This document shows, piece by piece, positions 21,406 to 36,400 of a stretch of DNA of 64,000 nt. The notes beneath the pieces were generated by a model. The model worked only from the letters and a program-made list of their open reading frames with translations. It had not been told where the DNA came from and made no database searches. Both the position numbers and the translations under genes were made by a program. The stretch spans positions 83,022 through 147,021 of the forward strand of contig JAGFNQ010005665.1 in NCBI GenBank assembly GCA_024364735.1. The letters run 5' to 3'. The DNA comes from Boesenbergia rotunda (Eukaryota; Streptophyta; Magnoliopsida; Zingiberales; Zingiberaceae). The first letter of the stretch is position 1, and every line of letters begins with the position of its first letter.

Positions 21406-24400
21406 ATGAGGAAAAGAGATCTCGGGATCCTCCTCCTCGCAGCCTTCGCTCTCTTCTTCTCCCTCCAGGTACGAGTTACGACTGCTAAAACTATCTTACA
21501 ATTTTCTTTGCTTTCTTTAGTTATTTTGCGGCTAAATGTGGCGTTATCCTCAGCAAGAAGGATATTTCTCCTTCAAGGAAGCTTGGTTTCACCTATCAGA
21601 TGAGAATCCCATCAAATTTGAGGCTGAACGTCTCCCTCCTCCTGTTGTGGTTGATCTCAATGGCGATGGGAAGAGCGAAATCCTTGTTGCCACACATGAC
21701 GCTAAGATTCAGGTAAGCAGTGACTTTCATCTCTTGTAATGAATACCGTGACCTTGTTTGAGTGAAATTTTGAATTCTCTTTTGTTCAGTATCCTATATT
21801 GCTGCAGTGGGGCTCCACTGATGCCTCCACTACTTAATCCAATTTGGTTGATAAATTTGCACAATAAGTTGATCCAATGGTCTCTCTGTTTCAGAAATAT
21901 GGGTTTGGAACAATTACTGCATAAATGATGAATTAATGAATGTAAAAATGAAGATTGTTAATAGCCTCTATAAAAAGTTGTTCTCAGTATCAACGGTCTC
22001 ATTCAACCAACCAACATATGGGATAGATATTGAAAACATGGGCTTTTCCGATAAGCTGCATAGGAATTTCATGGTATGCATTGGGAGGTTAATTAAAAAT
22101 AGGCATTAGGAGTTGTGAAAGATTGTTTTCAAAAAGCATACTGCATTGTAGGCAATATGCAGTTAACTCGTTGCATAGTGCATATCCTTGTATATGTGGT
22201 CAATATTAAAATATTTTATTGAATGGATTTAAAATCTCACGCTGTCTCTAGTCTCTACCTATATGGGTGAGACATCACATTCTGTGCACAGAGCAAGAAG
22301 TTGGGTTTTCTTCCTCCTGCGAAATTGAACCCTAGTTCATAGCCAAAGATGATTTTGAACATTGGCTTGTGCAAAAATAAAAAATGCATTGTTTGGGGTT
22401 CAAAAATCACCTCACCTTTGTGGCTGTCTCAATTAGTGTTTAACCCGGCAACAACCTTAGTTGGGTGTTAAAAATTACCTCACCTTACCTTAGCGGCAGT
22501 TTTCTTTATCCTCATCTTCTATTTTTGCCACATGAGACCTTGGCACGCTGCCAACACCATTGACACATCTTGTTTCAATCTGGGATTAAAACTCTGTATT
22601 GGAATCAGATTTTGAACCTTAGATAAAAATGACTAACATTCACACAATAAATATTCATTGGAAACTTATAGATAAGTAATATGTTGTCCATGTATAATAT
22701 TTATCCAAAGTGTTAATCCATTACCAAAACAAGTGTTGCTAAGTAAATTTGGTCCAATCTAAATTGCATAAAATGAACCAAATAAGAATTTTTTTTAAGT
22801 GCACATGCTAACCACCTATATTATATGTTCACTTTATGCCACCTTTCAAAATCAACCTAGGCCACTAATAATGCAGCCCAAGAGGTGTTTTTTGAAACCA
22901 TGTTATACAAAAAGAGATAACTACACATTAAAAATCATTTTTAAAGATAGATACTTTTGATTATTGAATGTACATTAAAGGTGTTAGAAATTAATGGAGA
23001 AACTACAACTGTCTCTAAATAGTGTTCAAGCTTGGGACAACATGACATGAATTAACTATAGTTAGGGCTGCGCCCATTGGACGAATGAGTGTCCAGCGTT
23101 CTTGTAGTAAAATATTGATGTACGTCAAGAACTATTAATAAAATATGCTAGGACTCTCGAGGTAATTAAAGAAATATTTTTCAAGTGAATATAATGATAA
23201 ACATGGTTGAGTAGGTGAGGAATCAACAAGTTAATGGTTCAAATTTCACTAGTGAAATTTTTATACAAAACTGTTAAAATTTTAACTACCAGATTATTAA
23301 TTGCCAATTTTTATACATCATGTTTCATATAGTTTGAAGGTGGTTACTTGAGAACTTCTATGGGAAAGTGCTAAATTAGACGAATATCTTAGTTTCTTGA
23401 GAGCTTGGTCTAAAATTCCTTGAAAATTAACTTTGTACGATTACAATGGTAATCAAGGTTTAAAATCTTGACCCGTGCCCAGATTCGGTCTCAGACCGGA
23501 ACGATACGGTTTCGGTATTGTATCGTGCCGTATCGATATGGTTTCGGTATTTTTTATTTATATATAGTAATTTTTAGATAAATATGTTTATTGTGCATAA
23601 TTTAAAATAACTTGTATATAGATTTTATATAAGTTTTCTATTATTGAACAATTATTAGAAAAAATAATTAAATATATATTTTTTTAATAAAATAATCTAT
23701 CAATAATTTAAATTTAAATTGATACATCATAATATATTAAGTTGCTAATATCAAAAGGAGTGACGTGAATTAGATAAACATCCTGTTTAGGAGTTAAGTC
23801 AACTTTACAGTGCTACCATATTTAGATTAAATAATCATAATTATATAAATTAATACAAAGATACTATTTTATATATAATAATTATCTAAATTAACTATTT
23901 GCTAATTTAATTAATTATTAATTTAAATAATATATATTTAAAATAGTAAAAAAATCAAAATATTAATTAAACATTAAAACATTAAAAAATTCAAAAAATA
24001 AAAAAATATATATCAGAATATAATCTGATTTATTAAAAAAAATTTAATTTTTTTTTAAAAAAATTAGATTTTTAAAAAAATTTTATAGAATTTTTAAATT
24101 AAATTTGGAACATAAAAAATTTAGAATATTAATTAATAAAATTTATTAATTTTTTTAAAATTTTAAATATTTTTATATATTTAATTGAGATAATTTAATT
24201 AGGGTTTGTTAATGTTTTTTAAAATATCACAGGAATTGTTTAATTTAATTAAATAAAATTGGGAATTATTTAAATTAAATAAATAAAAAAAACTCGCATG
24301 CTACCGCGACTGCGAACCGCAGGCATCGGAGACGTCCCGCGGCTCCCCGTGACGCCACAGGCGCCTGCGGAAGCGTTCGGCGACGCCGGAAGCGTCCGGC

Positions 24401-27400
24401 GATGTCGGAAGCGTCCGACGTTGCCTCCGGCCGCTGGAGGCGTCCATTGATGCTTCCGGCGACGCCTCCTAGACGCCAAAGACTGTTTCGCTCGAGAGCC
24501 GGTTTCGCTTGCGCAGCGGAACGGTAAAAACCATCCGTGCCGGGCGGCACGAAACGGTATTGCAAATTCTGTTGGTAATTATCCAATGAACACATACACT
24601 CCATAAGGATGATAACTTAATCATATAATTAAATATCTATATCGAAGCTTAATGTTACAGTAAACAATAAAACCATAATTATTTATTGGTTAATCTTAAT
24701 ATTAATAATTAAAGTAACATATTTGATCATTTTACCATTTAATTATTTGTGAAAATCATGAATTTGGAATAAATCTTTAGATTAGTGGTTTAACATTTTA
24801 AAGAAATCAAATATCTTGTTTACCATAAGGATATATCATTTTATACCCATATTGACATGGCACCGGGCACCCCATAATGCGGATATGAAAAGTGGGTCTC
24901 AACAGCTTAACTCATCTATGAGAATGAGAGTACGAAGAAAAAAAAGGAAGCTTACATACGTCAACTCACATTGTTTTGGGAGGAAGCAGAGATTGAGTGC
25001 ATCATGCATAGGAAGGAGGGTAGTTTAAAGATGTCGCATGAAGCACACAGATAGAGGGGACTTTGGAGTTTGATGGTATCATGTGAGGAAGAGTGTGGCT
25101 TCGACATGTTGCTAGGAGGGAGGGGGGATTGTAGTTTTCATCAGGTGGAAGGGTAAGGGAGAGCATTATTGTATCATGAAGGAGGGGAGTTAGGGTTGAG
25201 GGTTTATGTGCATTGGGTAATGATATTTATCATCAAATGTCATTAGGGTAAGTTTAGCAGGTTATATAATTAATATAAGTTAGGTTAGGATTATATTATA
25301 GGGTATATAACTTACATTATCTTATTGTATATATTTAATGCGGTGTTAAATATGTGCCTCAAACATAGTATCACTAGAAGAAAAACATGCATTACTTCTA
25401 GAAGAAAAACATGCATTACTTCTAGAATCAAGAGGTGGAAGCTAAAGGATGGAAAACATAGTATCATTAAGGAAAGAGTAGGAGCCTAAATTTTAGGAGA
25501 AATACATGATGACAACAACCTATAAGTTACTATACACTTGTAATAACGAAGAAAACTTGAAAAAAGTATGTAGTAGCTAAGAAAGGCCAAGAAGGCAGTG
25601 AGTGAAGTCAAGAATGAAGCTTTCTAATGCTTGGATCCACAATTACATACAAAAGAAGGGAAAGTAACATCTATTGAATAGATAAAGCGAGAGAGAGAAA
25701 AAAAAGGGACCTTATTCAAATAAGAAAATGCATTAAAGATGAATCTAATAGGGAATTAGTTTCATCAACTTTTTAACGAAGATTTAGATGACCAACTTAG
25801 TTTAGGAAACTTAAGTAGGCTAAAGAAGTATAAAATACATTTTTATCATAGTAGAATAAGTGTTAAATGGGATGTGAATTGGAAAGCGATTGGACTGAAT
25901 GATATTTTAATAGATGTATGGAAGTGCAAGGGAAGTAGTATTAAATGGTTTACAAAGTTATTCAACATTGAAAATGAAGAAAATGCTTGATTAGTGAAGG
26001 GTAAGTACCATTATATAAAAACAAAGGAAATATATAAAATTATGAATTATAGGAGTATTAAGCTAATGCTCTATACCATAAAACTTAGGGAAAAAGTGAT
26101 AGAAAAAAGATTAAGGAAGAAGACCGAGTTGATAGAAAATTAATTTGGATTTGCCTAAAAGGTCTATGATAGAAGTCATACACCTCACACAACTAATTAT
26201 AAAGTATCAGGAAAAGAAGAAAACTCACTCATGGTATTCATTAATCTAGAAAAAACTTATGACAGAGTCTCGAGGGAAATTATGTTGAGAATTTTAGAAA
26301 ATAAAGGTATTAGCTTAGCGTATATGTATGATGATGTAATGACAAAAGTGTAGATTTTAGGTGGATTAATTGAAGCGTTTCCTATAAAAATAGAGTTACA
26401 TCAATAATCAATTCTATCTCCATACCTTTTTGCATAGTCATGGATGAACTCACCAGATACATCTAAGACATGTTATTATGATGCATGTTGTTTGTAGATG
26501 ATATTATTTTGGTAGATGAGATACGTAAAAGAGTAAATGCTAAACTTGAATCTTGGTAGAAAATACTAAAGTAAAAGGTTTTAGACTCAATAGAATAAAG
26601 ATAAAATATGTAAAATTTAAGTAGTATTAGACGTAGCAAGATAATTGTTTAGGTAGGAGATGACTAGGACCTTTTTGCAAAAGGATGAAGGGGGGTTGAT
26701 AGCGAAATTTTACATAGGATATATGTTGTATGGTTGAAATTGAGGAGAGCGTTGGGAATTTTTTGCGACGCTAAGGTACCTTAAAAGCTTAAAGGAAACT
26801 TTTACAAAATGACAATCAGACTTGCTATGTTATATGAAACTGAATGCTAGGCTATGAAACTAGCACACGAGCAAAAGATGATAGCTGTACAAATGAGGAT
26901 GTTAGGGTGAATGTGCATGCATTCAAGAATGAATATAAGAAAATGAGAACATTAGAGAGAAATTCAGATTTGCGCCTATTGAGGGAATACTCCACACCTT
27001 TAAGATGATATGGACCATAGTTGTCAAAAGTGCGAGGCGCAAAAAAAGCGGTCTTGGGGCTTAAAGCGCAAAGTGAAATACATGCTTTATCAAAAAAAGT
27101 GTAATAAATAAAAGGACTATTATATCTATTAAAAGTCTTTGAAAATCCAAATGATCATAAACACAATATTCCGAGCAATATTCTTTCGAGTCGATGGAAT
27201 TGTTGTATTTGACATGGTTAAGATTTAAGACTATTAAAATCAATAATAATCAATCAATAGATAAAAAACATATAAAACAATAAAAAAAATTATCAAAACA
27301 TAAATCTGATTTATATGAATTAATAAAATTTATTTGATTTTTTAATTTTAAATATTTTTTTATATATTTTATTAGAATAATTTAATTAGGATTTATAAAA

Positions 27401-30400
27401 GCTTATTCCAATTATCCCATTTAAGTTGGGAGTTTATTGAATTAATCAAATCCACTTACCTAAGTTTTAAATCGTCCACAGTCCCATAGTAATCGTTGGT
27501 ATCGTGATGCCTCCGACGACGTTGGAAAAATGCAAAAGTTGCAAAAAATTAACAGAAAAGAAGAAAAGAAGATTGTTACTAATGATCGACAGGTAGACGC
27601 TTTCGGTGATGCGAGGCAGACGAGTGGCAGACCAATCGACTTAATGATTGATTTAAAGAGGGTTTTGGGCTTTAAACTAAAAAAGAGGAAAGTTTCTGCG
27701 CTTTGTGCAAAAGCGAATGCTTGTGCTTTTGCGTGAACCGCAGGCGCTTAAGAAGCGCATGAGGTCTCTGAAGCACAAGGCACGCCTCTTCACGCTTAAG
27801 CCAGTGAAGCACTCACTTTTACAACTATGATATGAACATGATGTTATGCGACCAATAAATGCCCTAGTTAGGCGATGGAGATTATGACAAATATGCACAT
27901 TAATAAAGAGGGCGATAAAAAAGACTTCGTTAACTATGATAGACCAGGATAAAATATAATAAAATTTATTAAAGCATTTTTGTTGTTTGCATGCCCAACA
28001 CGTGAGTTCACACTCGCCGGATACCCATCTCCTAATCCAAGTTTCATTGCTTCATAGTGTTAGTAGAAACAATAATATTCAAACTTAACTGTTACTAATA
28101 ATTTAGATTATCTCAATTACTAACTGTAGTCAATTCTCACTGAGATTGCAGGAGGTTCTCCATAGGCTACTGACATCATGGATGTGCATTGCATGTTCCT
28201 GTGTTGTTTTGATATACGTGACTCCTTGATTTTTAATATCTATGTTTTGCTATGTTCTTTCCTTCACAAAACTTTTATTTCCTCTTCTTTGTTGACTGCC
28301 TATTATGTTGATTCCTTGACCTTGACTCATGCAAATTTGACTCACCTTGTTGACATTATTATTTATAATATTTTACCATACTCTAGTTAGTGGTAGGATG
28401 AACTGGTTACTAAGAGGAGAAGCTTTTTCTAGAAGCTATTGGTATCTTTTTTTTTTCCCTTTTGCAATTAGGAATTTACCGTTTATGAGATAATGCTCCT
28501 CCTATACTGGGTCCTTGTTATTATGTTGGATCATGCTGCTAAAATATTTTCTCATGCTTATGTTGTCATGGGGACTAATGATTGTAGGGACTTAATGCAC
28601 ATCTTGGTTGCATTGGGATAGTGTCTGATTCACTTTTTAGATCATATATTTGAACTTTTTGAGTTAGTTATTATATTTTGTTGTTCAATAATTCAATTGG
28701 AGTAAGTTGTTCTAGCTGATGAACTGAGGTTTCAGAAATCCCTTCCAGCATGTTTCATGCTGCCACCCTAGTCAATTTGTCTTATTGAAAGTTCTTTGAA
28801 GGTCTTAGAGGCTCATGCGAGACGTGTTGATGAAGGGTTTACGGAAGCACGAGTTATGGCTGAGGTATCCTTGCTACCTGATAAGATCCGTATATCATCT
28901 GGGAGGCGCCCTGTTGCTCTTGCTGCAGGTTTTGTTGATCGATCCTACAAGCATGGAGAACCAAGGAAGCAGGTTGTGGTTGTTGTTACCTCTGGTTGGA
29001 CTGTAATGTGTTTTGATCACAACCTTAATAAGCTATGGGAAAACAATTTACAGGCATGTAATTTATCACTTTCATGTGCTACCATTTAAGATGCTTGACT
29101 GTTCATCTATTTAATGATACTTTCTAGGTTATTTACTCTTAAAGATAAAGCTATGTGCATGTTTAAATAGATATGATTTGGGCAGGAGGATTTCCCTCAT
29201 GGCGCTCACCACAAGGAGATAGCAATTTCAATAAGCAATTATACACTGAAGCATGGTGATGCAGGATTGATTATAGTTGGAGGGAGGATGGAAATGCATC
29301 ATCAAGTATGTTACTTACTATCATCTTACCTCATAGATTGTGTTATGAATATTAAAAACATTTATGCCTCAAGTCCTGATGTATCTTCATCAACGATTTG
29401 AGCTTTATTTTCCTGTTATGTTCTGATCATTTGGCTATCAGCTTACGATGTGATGATTTTAAATTTGAATTTTTCAACCATAGTTGGCTTCACTAATCCT
29501 GTTAGAAATTGTCTATTTTCTTGTTATGCCTCAAGTTCTGATGTATCTTCATGAACGATTTGAGCTGTATTTTCCTGTTATGCTCTGATCATTTGTCTCT
29601 CAGCTTACAATGTGATGCTTTTAAATTTGAATATTTGAACCATAGTTGGCCCCAGTAATCCTGTTGGAAATTGTCTTTCTTTCATACAGCTTAGTTATGC
29701 AGTCCATAAGATATACCGAGCATGCATTATCATTAAAGCCACCAATTATGTATATCTTTTTCATATTCTATGGAATATCCCACTGTGTAAATGAACTAGA
29801 TCAATTTATGTATTTATGTCTTCTTTGTTCAATTTTGTTCAAAAAAATACCTATATTACCAATGACAGCATGTCATACTGTAACCTGATATGTTCCACAT
29901 TATAGGCTGTATGTCCTACCACATTGATGGTCGTTGCATAATGGAATGTGAAATTGCCATCGTGTTGATCCACCATAGAAGATTTTTTGGTTAGATAATC
30001 CATGGTGATTTTTTATTTTTTATATTTCGTGGATATCTTATCATAGTTCTGTTCTTATGAGTGTTGTGCAGCCAGAGACTTAGTTCCTTGTTGTCTTTTT
30101 AGCTTAGTTTCCCCAGTTTGATATGACTTTATTGTAAGTTCATTTTTTGTATTGTTGACATTTCATTATTTAATGCAGTGCTTGAATGTAGGGTTCTTGT
30201 TTTAGTCTTTCTCCTTTTTCATTATTCTTTGTGCTTCAATGATGTTAATGTAAATAGCTAATTGTATAGAGTACTATGGATCTATTCGAGGAAACAATGA
30301 CAGAAGAAAAAGTTGGTGATCTGCATCGGAGAAGCACTAATGAAAAAGAGGTATGACAATGTTAAGTTGGTTCTAAGATTACTGGACATGTATTGTTGCC

Positions 30401-33400
30401 AAATGCTTAAAGCAATGAGTTGGCATTGAGCAGTCATTTAACTTTTCTTCAAGGCTCATTTTTCAATTTCCTTTCCGCGCCCTTTACGTTCAAGGCATTA
30501 ACCTTTCTTGGACAAGTTAAAGTATTTATCTTGTTCCTGAAACATTTTGAGATACCAAGGAAGTTTTAATTAATTTGACAACACACACACACACACACAC
30601 ACATAGGGGGCTGTTTGTCTGACAGTAATGATCTTGAATAGGGATCCGACACCAAAGATATCTGAGTTCAAGTCTGGTCAAATCTTGGCTAATTGATCAA
30701 AATTGGTAGCTACAAGAAACCCATAGATTATGTGACAAATAGGTGGCTAGGTCCAAGTACCACGGCACACATTTATATGAGCTCCTTATAATTGTATGTG
30801 CAAGTCTCATCACATACGACTCAAAAAGATTCCTAAATCCACCCCGGGCCTTTTTTTCACCTCTCCTCTCCTCTCCAGTTGATTAAACTTGTGTACTCTA
30901 ACTTCAAAATGACTTTGCTATTGCCCACAGGCTTTTGCTCATTTTTTTTTGTACTTTGCATGTTCAATAATTGCTTATTGCTTGAGAACTATAAAGCTAG
31001 GTTTCGAGGAGTTAATTGAAAATCCCCATGGTGCTTACCCTCTTGCAAGGTGGAACACTTCTGATTATAGTATGTTTCACCTGGCTTTGTCCCGAACCAA
31101 GGAGGCATACCAGTGGGTGTGCATGTGTGATGACTGGTTGTTTCATATAGATCAAGACACAATATTCCCTCTTCAATACTAACTCCATACTAGGAAGAAT
31201 GGAAGGCGATACCACTTTTGATATTAGATTTTGCAGTGATAGCTGGCACTTGCTTTTATTTTGTGGAAATTCTTCTTAAGAAGCATATCCTATTTCCTAT
31301 TTCCTTGCCCCTTGGACTAGAGCCCCTTGGACTAGAGCTATGTTGGTATATTCTTAATGGGTTACCAATGGATTCAGAAACCACATGTTTTTCTATGGAT
31401 TATCATTGTGTATTTCCACGTCTGCTTAAATGAAAATCTTCTTATAATTTTTTACCCCTGAGATCATGATGTATTGATATACAGCATAAGTTTAGATGAT
31501 TGATGGAAGATTTCAGACATATTCCATACTATTGGTTTCATTGATTGACTGATGGAATTGGAGTAACTACTAGAAATATTCATGTTAGTTTGTCACACGT
31601 TTGTTCATGAGTGCGTGAGTTATATATACCAATGGCTCAGTAGATTATGAACCACTTCAAATCTTTGTTTTCTGAGTGATGATCAACTCCACAAATATAA
31701 ACTTGAGTGCTGGTATGAGTATGCAATGTTTGAAAGCACAACAATGGAAATAGTTATGTTAGGTTTGCCTTGCATATGGCAACTGCACCTTGACATTGTG
31801 GTCTCTTACATGACATGCAAAGGTTTCACCACCATTTATAAATAAAGGGAGGTTTCACCACCATTTATAAATAAAGGGACGATCCTTGTATTTTATTACG
31901 CTCGATTGGGCACTAACAACTCTTCTAGAGTAACCTCCCTTTCAGAGATATAAAGATTCTCATCTCTTTTTTACTGCATGTTTTTCAAGTCTACAATTGA
32001 TCGAGGTTGGTAGGTTCCAACTTTCAATACCACTCAAATATATAGTCCCACCTATTGAAGTCCCAAAGACTCGTGCATTGTGGGACCCATCCTCAGTGAG
32101 ATCAATCATGGCAGTGATATACTATCATGCTATATGTTCTTGTGGTGATCCCCATCGTTCAACTTCAAAAATTTATGTGGCTTGGAGATCTCCAGAGCCT
32201 ACCTATTGTTGGAGAAAATCTATTTATGCCAACTCGAAGCGGTTAAGAATAAAAGTAATTTTCGATGAAATTTTCGTATGTTCCTGCGTATGAGAAGATT
32301 GTAATGGAGAAGATCATAGCTGAAATAGGATCCAACTTGGCTAGAGTACCTAATGCCGCTAGATATTTGACATTGTTTGTTGCAATGCTAGATCTTTGGT
32401 GAACGCTTCTAACATCATTGATGCATAAGTAAAAAAACGATTAACGAGGTTTTTCCAACCTCGGGCGACCGGCCCGGCCCCACGGAAGTTTCCCACCAGC
32501 CACTAGGGTAAATCGGGAAGCACTCGCGGTGGGCGCTCTAGAAGCGCAGTGTCCCAGGGTTCGTGCCCCATTTGGAGGAAAAATTCCTGCAAATACGCCG
32601 TAGCTGGGAATCGAACCGCGGATGCCTGGGAAAGCGACTAGTCGCCCTACCGCTGCACCATAGCCCCGGAGGCATCATTGATGCATAAGTATACCAATTA
32701 GTAGTGGTTGAATTCCTTCTATTGTTCCACATGATAAACCAGTACGAATATGACTTGTACATAATAGAAACAATGCTGCCAAAAAAGATTGTTGCAATGT
32801 AATTCCTAAAATTCAACAATAAAAACACGTGGCATCTTTGTAGAAATGGAGATTTTAGGTGCAATAAGATGAATTTGCATCAGGGTGAGTGAACCCTCAT
32901 AGATGCAGGTGCCCATGTATATTGAGTCAGAAGAGAGATTGAGTTCTAGATGGGGTGGGGGATTCAGAGCTTGAGAGATTGAATAGATAGGGTCTCACAA
33001 GTTGTTAATTCATCGATGAGGATTTCACACAAATGGGAATGAGGAATTTTAAATGAGAAAAATGCTCTCGAAATTGAGCGTGAAAGTAGTTTTAATGAGA
33101 ATTCTGGCTCTTGGCTATTCCACATTCTGCCTAGCACAGTTATGGTTATATGAAGTGGTCTCTCTCTTTGTAGTAGATGCTGAACTTGTTGCCCAGTTGA
33201 CAGGGGCAACAACTACATGGGCCCCTTCCTTTATTTTGTTGCCAACTCTTTCACGGGCCATGCCAGAATTCTCTTAATTAGAATAGGGCAGGAAAAGCAC
33301 AAAGAAAGGTCCCAATTGTCTTCTTCATTTTCAGTGAAAGACATCCACATCTAGATCTCTTAATTTGTTTTCCTTATCCAGTAGTACTTCCATTCCTTTG

Positions 33401-36400
33401 TTGAACCTTTCCTTAAGTAGTTTGTGAAGCATTCTCCATCTAAACATCAGTATGCATTCTTTCATTCCCCTTTTTGGGCCCTCAGTAAATATGGGCTTAA
33501 TCATAATTAAAGGAGCCCTAGCTATGCCATGCATGCAATACAAAAAAGCTTTTGGGATGATAAAAGAGGGTACTTTCCTGTGTTGCACCGGAAAAGGACC
33601 TAACAGAAGTTCATCTTCTTGACGGTTCAAATCAATGCTTCATTCCACTACTGCCTTACCTTCGTAAGGGGGCCTGCTTAATCTAATTGCTTTAGTTTCT
33701 CTGAGCAGGCAAGTTTCCTTCTATCCAGTTAACCATATCAAAAGGTAACCTTCGTTTGCAGCTGCAACCAGGGCTTGTTGTCATTTCCTTATCTTCTTAG
33801 GGAAGCCTCCTAATCTAACCAAGGTTGTAAAAATTGCTAGGCGGTAGTCGGGCGGAGGACTACCGCCTAGCGCCTAGTAGGCGCTAGGCGGCGCCAAGGT
33901 GGGATGCCGCCTAGCGCCTAGGCGGCCGCCTAGGCCGACTTTTGCAACAGTGAATCTAACTTTCTTTTTATCCTTTGGCCATATCTCCAGGTAACCTTCC
34001 TCGCAGCTCCAACCAGAGCTTGTTGTTGGAGTGAGTTCCCAGCAAAAATGTCTACTCTTAGTATCTGAGAGTAGTCGCATTGACATTTTTCTCAGTTTGT
34101 AGAAATGGAATTGGTTTCTAAAGATCTTTTATCAAACCATATAGGCATTTTGAAGTTCTTTTCACTGCTTGCTCGATGGATCAATTGAATTGACTATATA
34201 AAGAGAGTTAACTGATTTCTCTGGACTGAAGAGGGGGAGAGGGTTGGAGTTCAATCGTAATCAGTCCTTGAGATTATTTAATTAAATTCTTTTTTTAATC
34301 CTTTGAAAAAGGAAATAAGGTACAAGATAATTATCAGTCCCTTCAGAAATCAAAGTATCCTCTATGTCTATGTGTGTATGCACTTATATATTTATGGTCT
34401 TCATATCATTTGAATGACAAAATTGCCAGGACTACTTGCTTTGGGATTATCTAGTTGCTTTGCTAACATGAGAAGGTTATCCGAATCATCTTGTCCTTGC
34501 ATTGTCGGAAAATTTTGGTCCAGAATTGAATGTTTACTTCTTTTGCTTATGAGACCAAATATCTCGACCAGACCTTTCATTGGTGAGAACCTAACACTGG
34601 TATTGCACATATTTCATGAAATAGCTTATTTAATTTCGTGGTTAGAAATAAAAATTAATGTCGCATCCAGGGATTTAACTAGTGATTTTTAGTAGGAACT
34701 GTGCAGAGTATGTGGGGGCTTATGTGGCCAACATGAAAAATATGAAAATGATGTTTAAACTGATATAAAAGTTAAAAACAAAAAGTATAAGTTACATAAC
34801 ATAGCAATGCAATTAACAAACAAGTATATTCAATCAAACATGTTGTTTATAAATACATAAGATTCATAAATCCATATAGCAAGAAAATACACAGATCATT
34901 GCATGGAGAAAGAGGAGATGATGGATAAGAAGGTCTCAAGTCAGAGGATACTTTGTTGCAAGGAGAAATAAATTTGCAATCTGCAACTATAATGCCCGTT
35001 AACCCTAAAGGATGGACGAAGGAAAGGAAGAAATGCACTAGAGTTGGCGAGATCACGGCCGCCTCGCTTGGTCGTGAGATTGCGGCGGCTTGGCCTCGCG
35101 GCAGCCAAGCTTGACTCTGAGTTTTTCCTCCTACCACAAATTTATCCTCCCTTTCTCCTCATCACCTTCCCCTTTCCTCCTCCTTTCTCTCTTTTTCTTT
35201 CTTTTCCTTTTCCACTGTTCTTTTTCCACCCTAAATCCTTTTCCTTCTTCTATCCACCCTTTGGAGTAAACAAAGCCTAAAAGAGGATAAATATAAAAGG
35301 AATAAGCCCCATTAAAAGGGAAGAACTAGACAAGAGATGGAAATATATCTCTTAGAGGAGAAGATAAGAAAGCAGAAAAAGATTGCCAGAGCAGTGTAAT
35401 CAGTAGTTGTGTATCACTTTGGTTTTTCTTTTGATTTTGTGAGTTTGGGAATATGGGTAAGCAAAGAGTTTTGGGGGTCATGGGAGAGGATTGAGGTTAG
35501 GATCTTTTTGGTAATTATCAAGTGAAACAGTAGCTCAAGTGAACCTTTAGTTTAACCTGCCCAATCCATCCAGTTGAAGCACCTAAGCTGCTTGAACCAT
35601 TCAAGTGATTCACCTGGATCACATCTTAAATTACTTACCTGAAGGTGACTCAAAAAGGATGAGATGTAGCGCCTATTGAAATCACCTATGCAGCTGTCTT
35701 TACCTCTTTTTCGAACAGATGGCATCTAGCTGATTTTTTATTTCCACCCTAGTCCTTTTTTTGTATAAAATATGGGTTGGATCAGTAGCCTTTTCACTAA
35801 TATTGAACAGTTTAGTTGTGTAATGTTTGGATTAATAGGTTAGTTTCCTGATTATTATCTTTCTATAGTAAGTAATATTGTGGGACATGCTGAGGTCCAT
35901 TTTAAGATCTTGCATGTATGCCTTTTGATTCATGCAGTTAACCAAATTGTGGAATCAGTAGAGATTTAACTTTACTAATCAGTAGAGGTCCTTTTAAGAG
36001 TTCTAGATGCTTGTTCATAATATAATCTCCAGTGGAAGTTAGTTTTCAATGCAATACTTTACTAATGTATGCCATTCCTTTGATGCAGAATTTTGGAAGC
36101 AGCACTGCAGATCTACGCCATTTTGCATTTTATGCTTTTGCTGGCCGTACTGGTACACTAAGATGGAGTAGAAAGAATGAAGTATGTTGTCACTCAATCT
36201 TCCTCATATGGACTCAATTACACAACTCACTGGAACTCGTTTAGTTCCTTCTCTTCAGCTATTTTATTGTGTACATTTGGTAGATTATGTAATTTTGTAG
36301 TCTGTAAGTCCGAGTAAATGTAGCGCTATTATATGACATTACATACCATATAAATAGTTTTCTGCTCCTAACCTACATATAGTATTTTTTATTTGTTTTT

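Noticed and set aside
24270..24604. Arginine-rich minus-strand frames
   Set aside because: GC-rich repeat block inside a Mutator-like element; no recognisable domain.
32600..32670. Possible tRNA gene from box A and box B sequences
   Set aside because: No cloverleaf or anticodon arm can be placed; the boxes belong to the Au-like SINE with its own target duplication.
33331..33630. 99-codon minus-strand frame in NERD1 intron 5
   Set aside because: No family recognised, no splice sites or neighbouring coding pieces; kept only as an unassigned frame.
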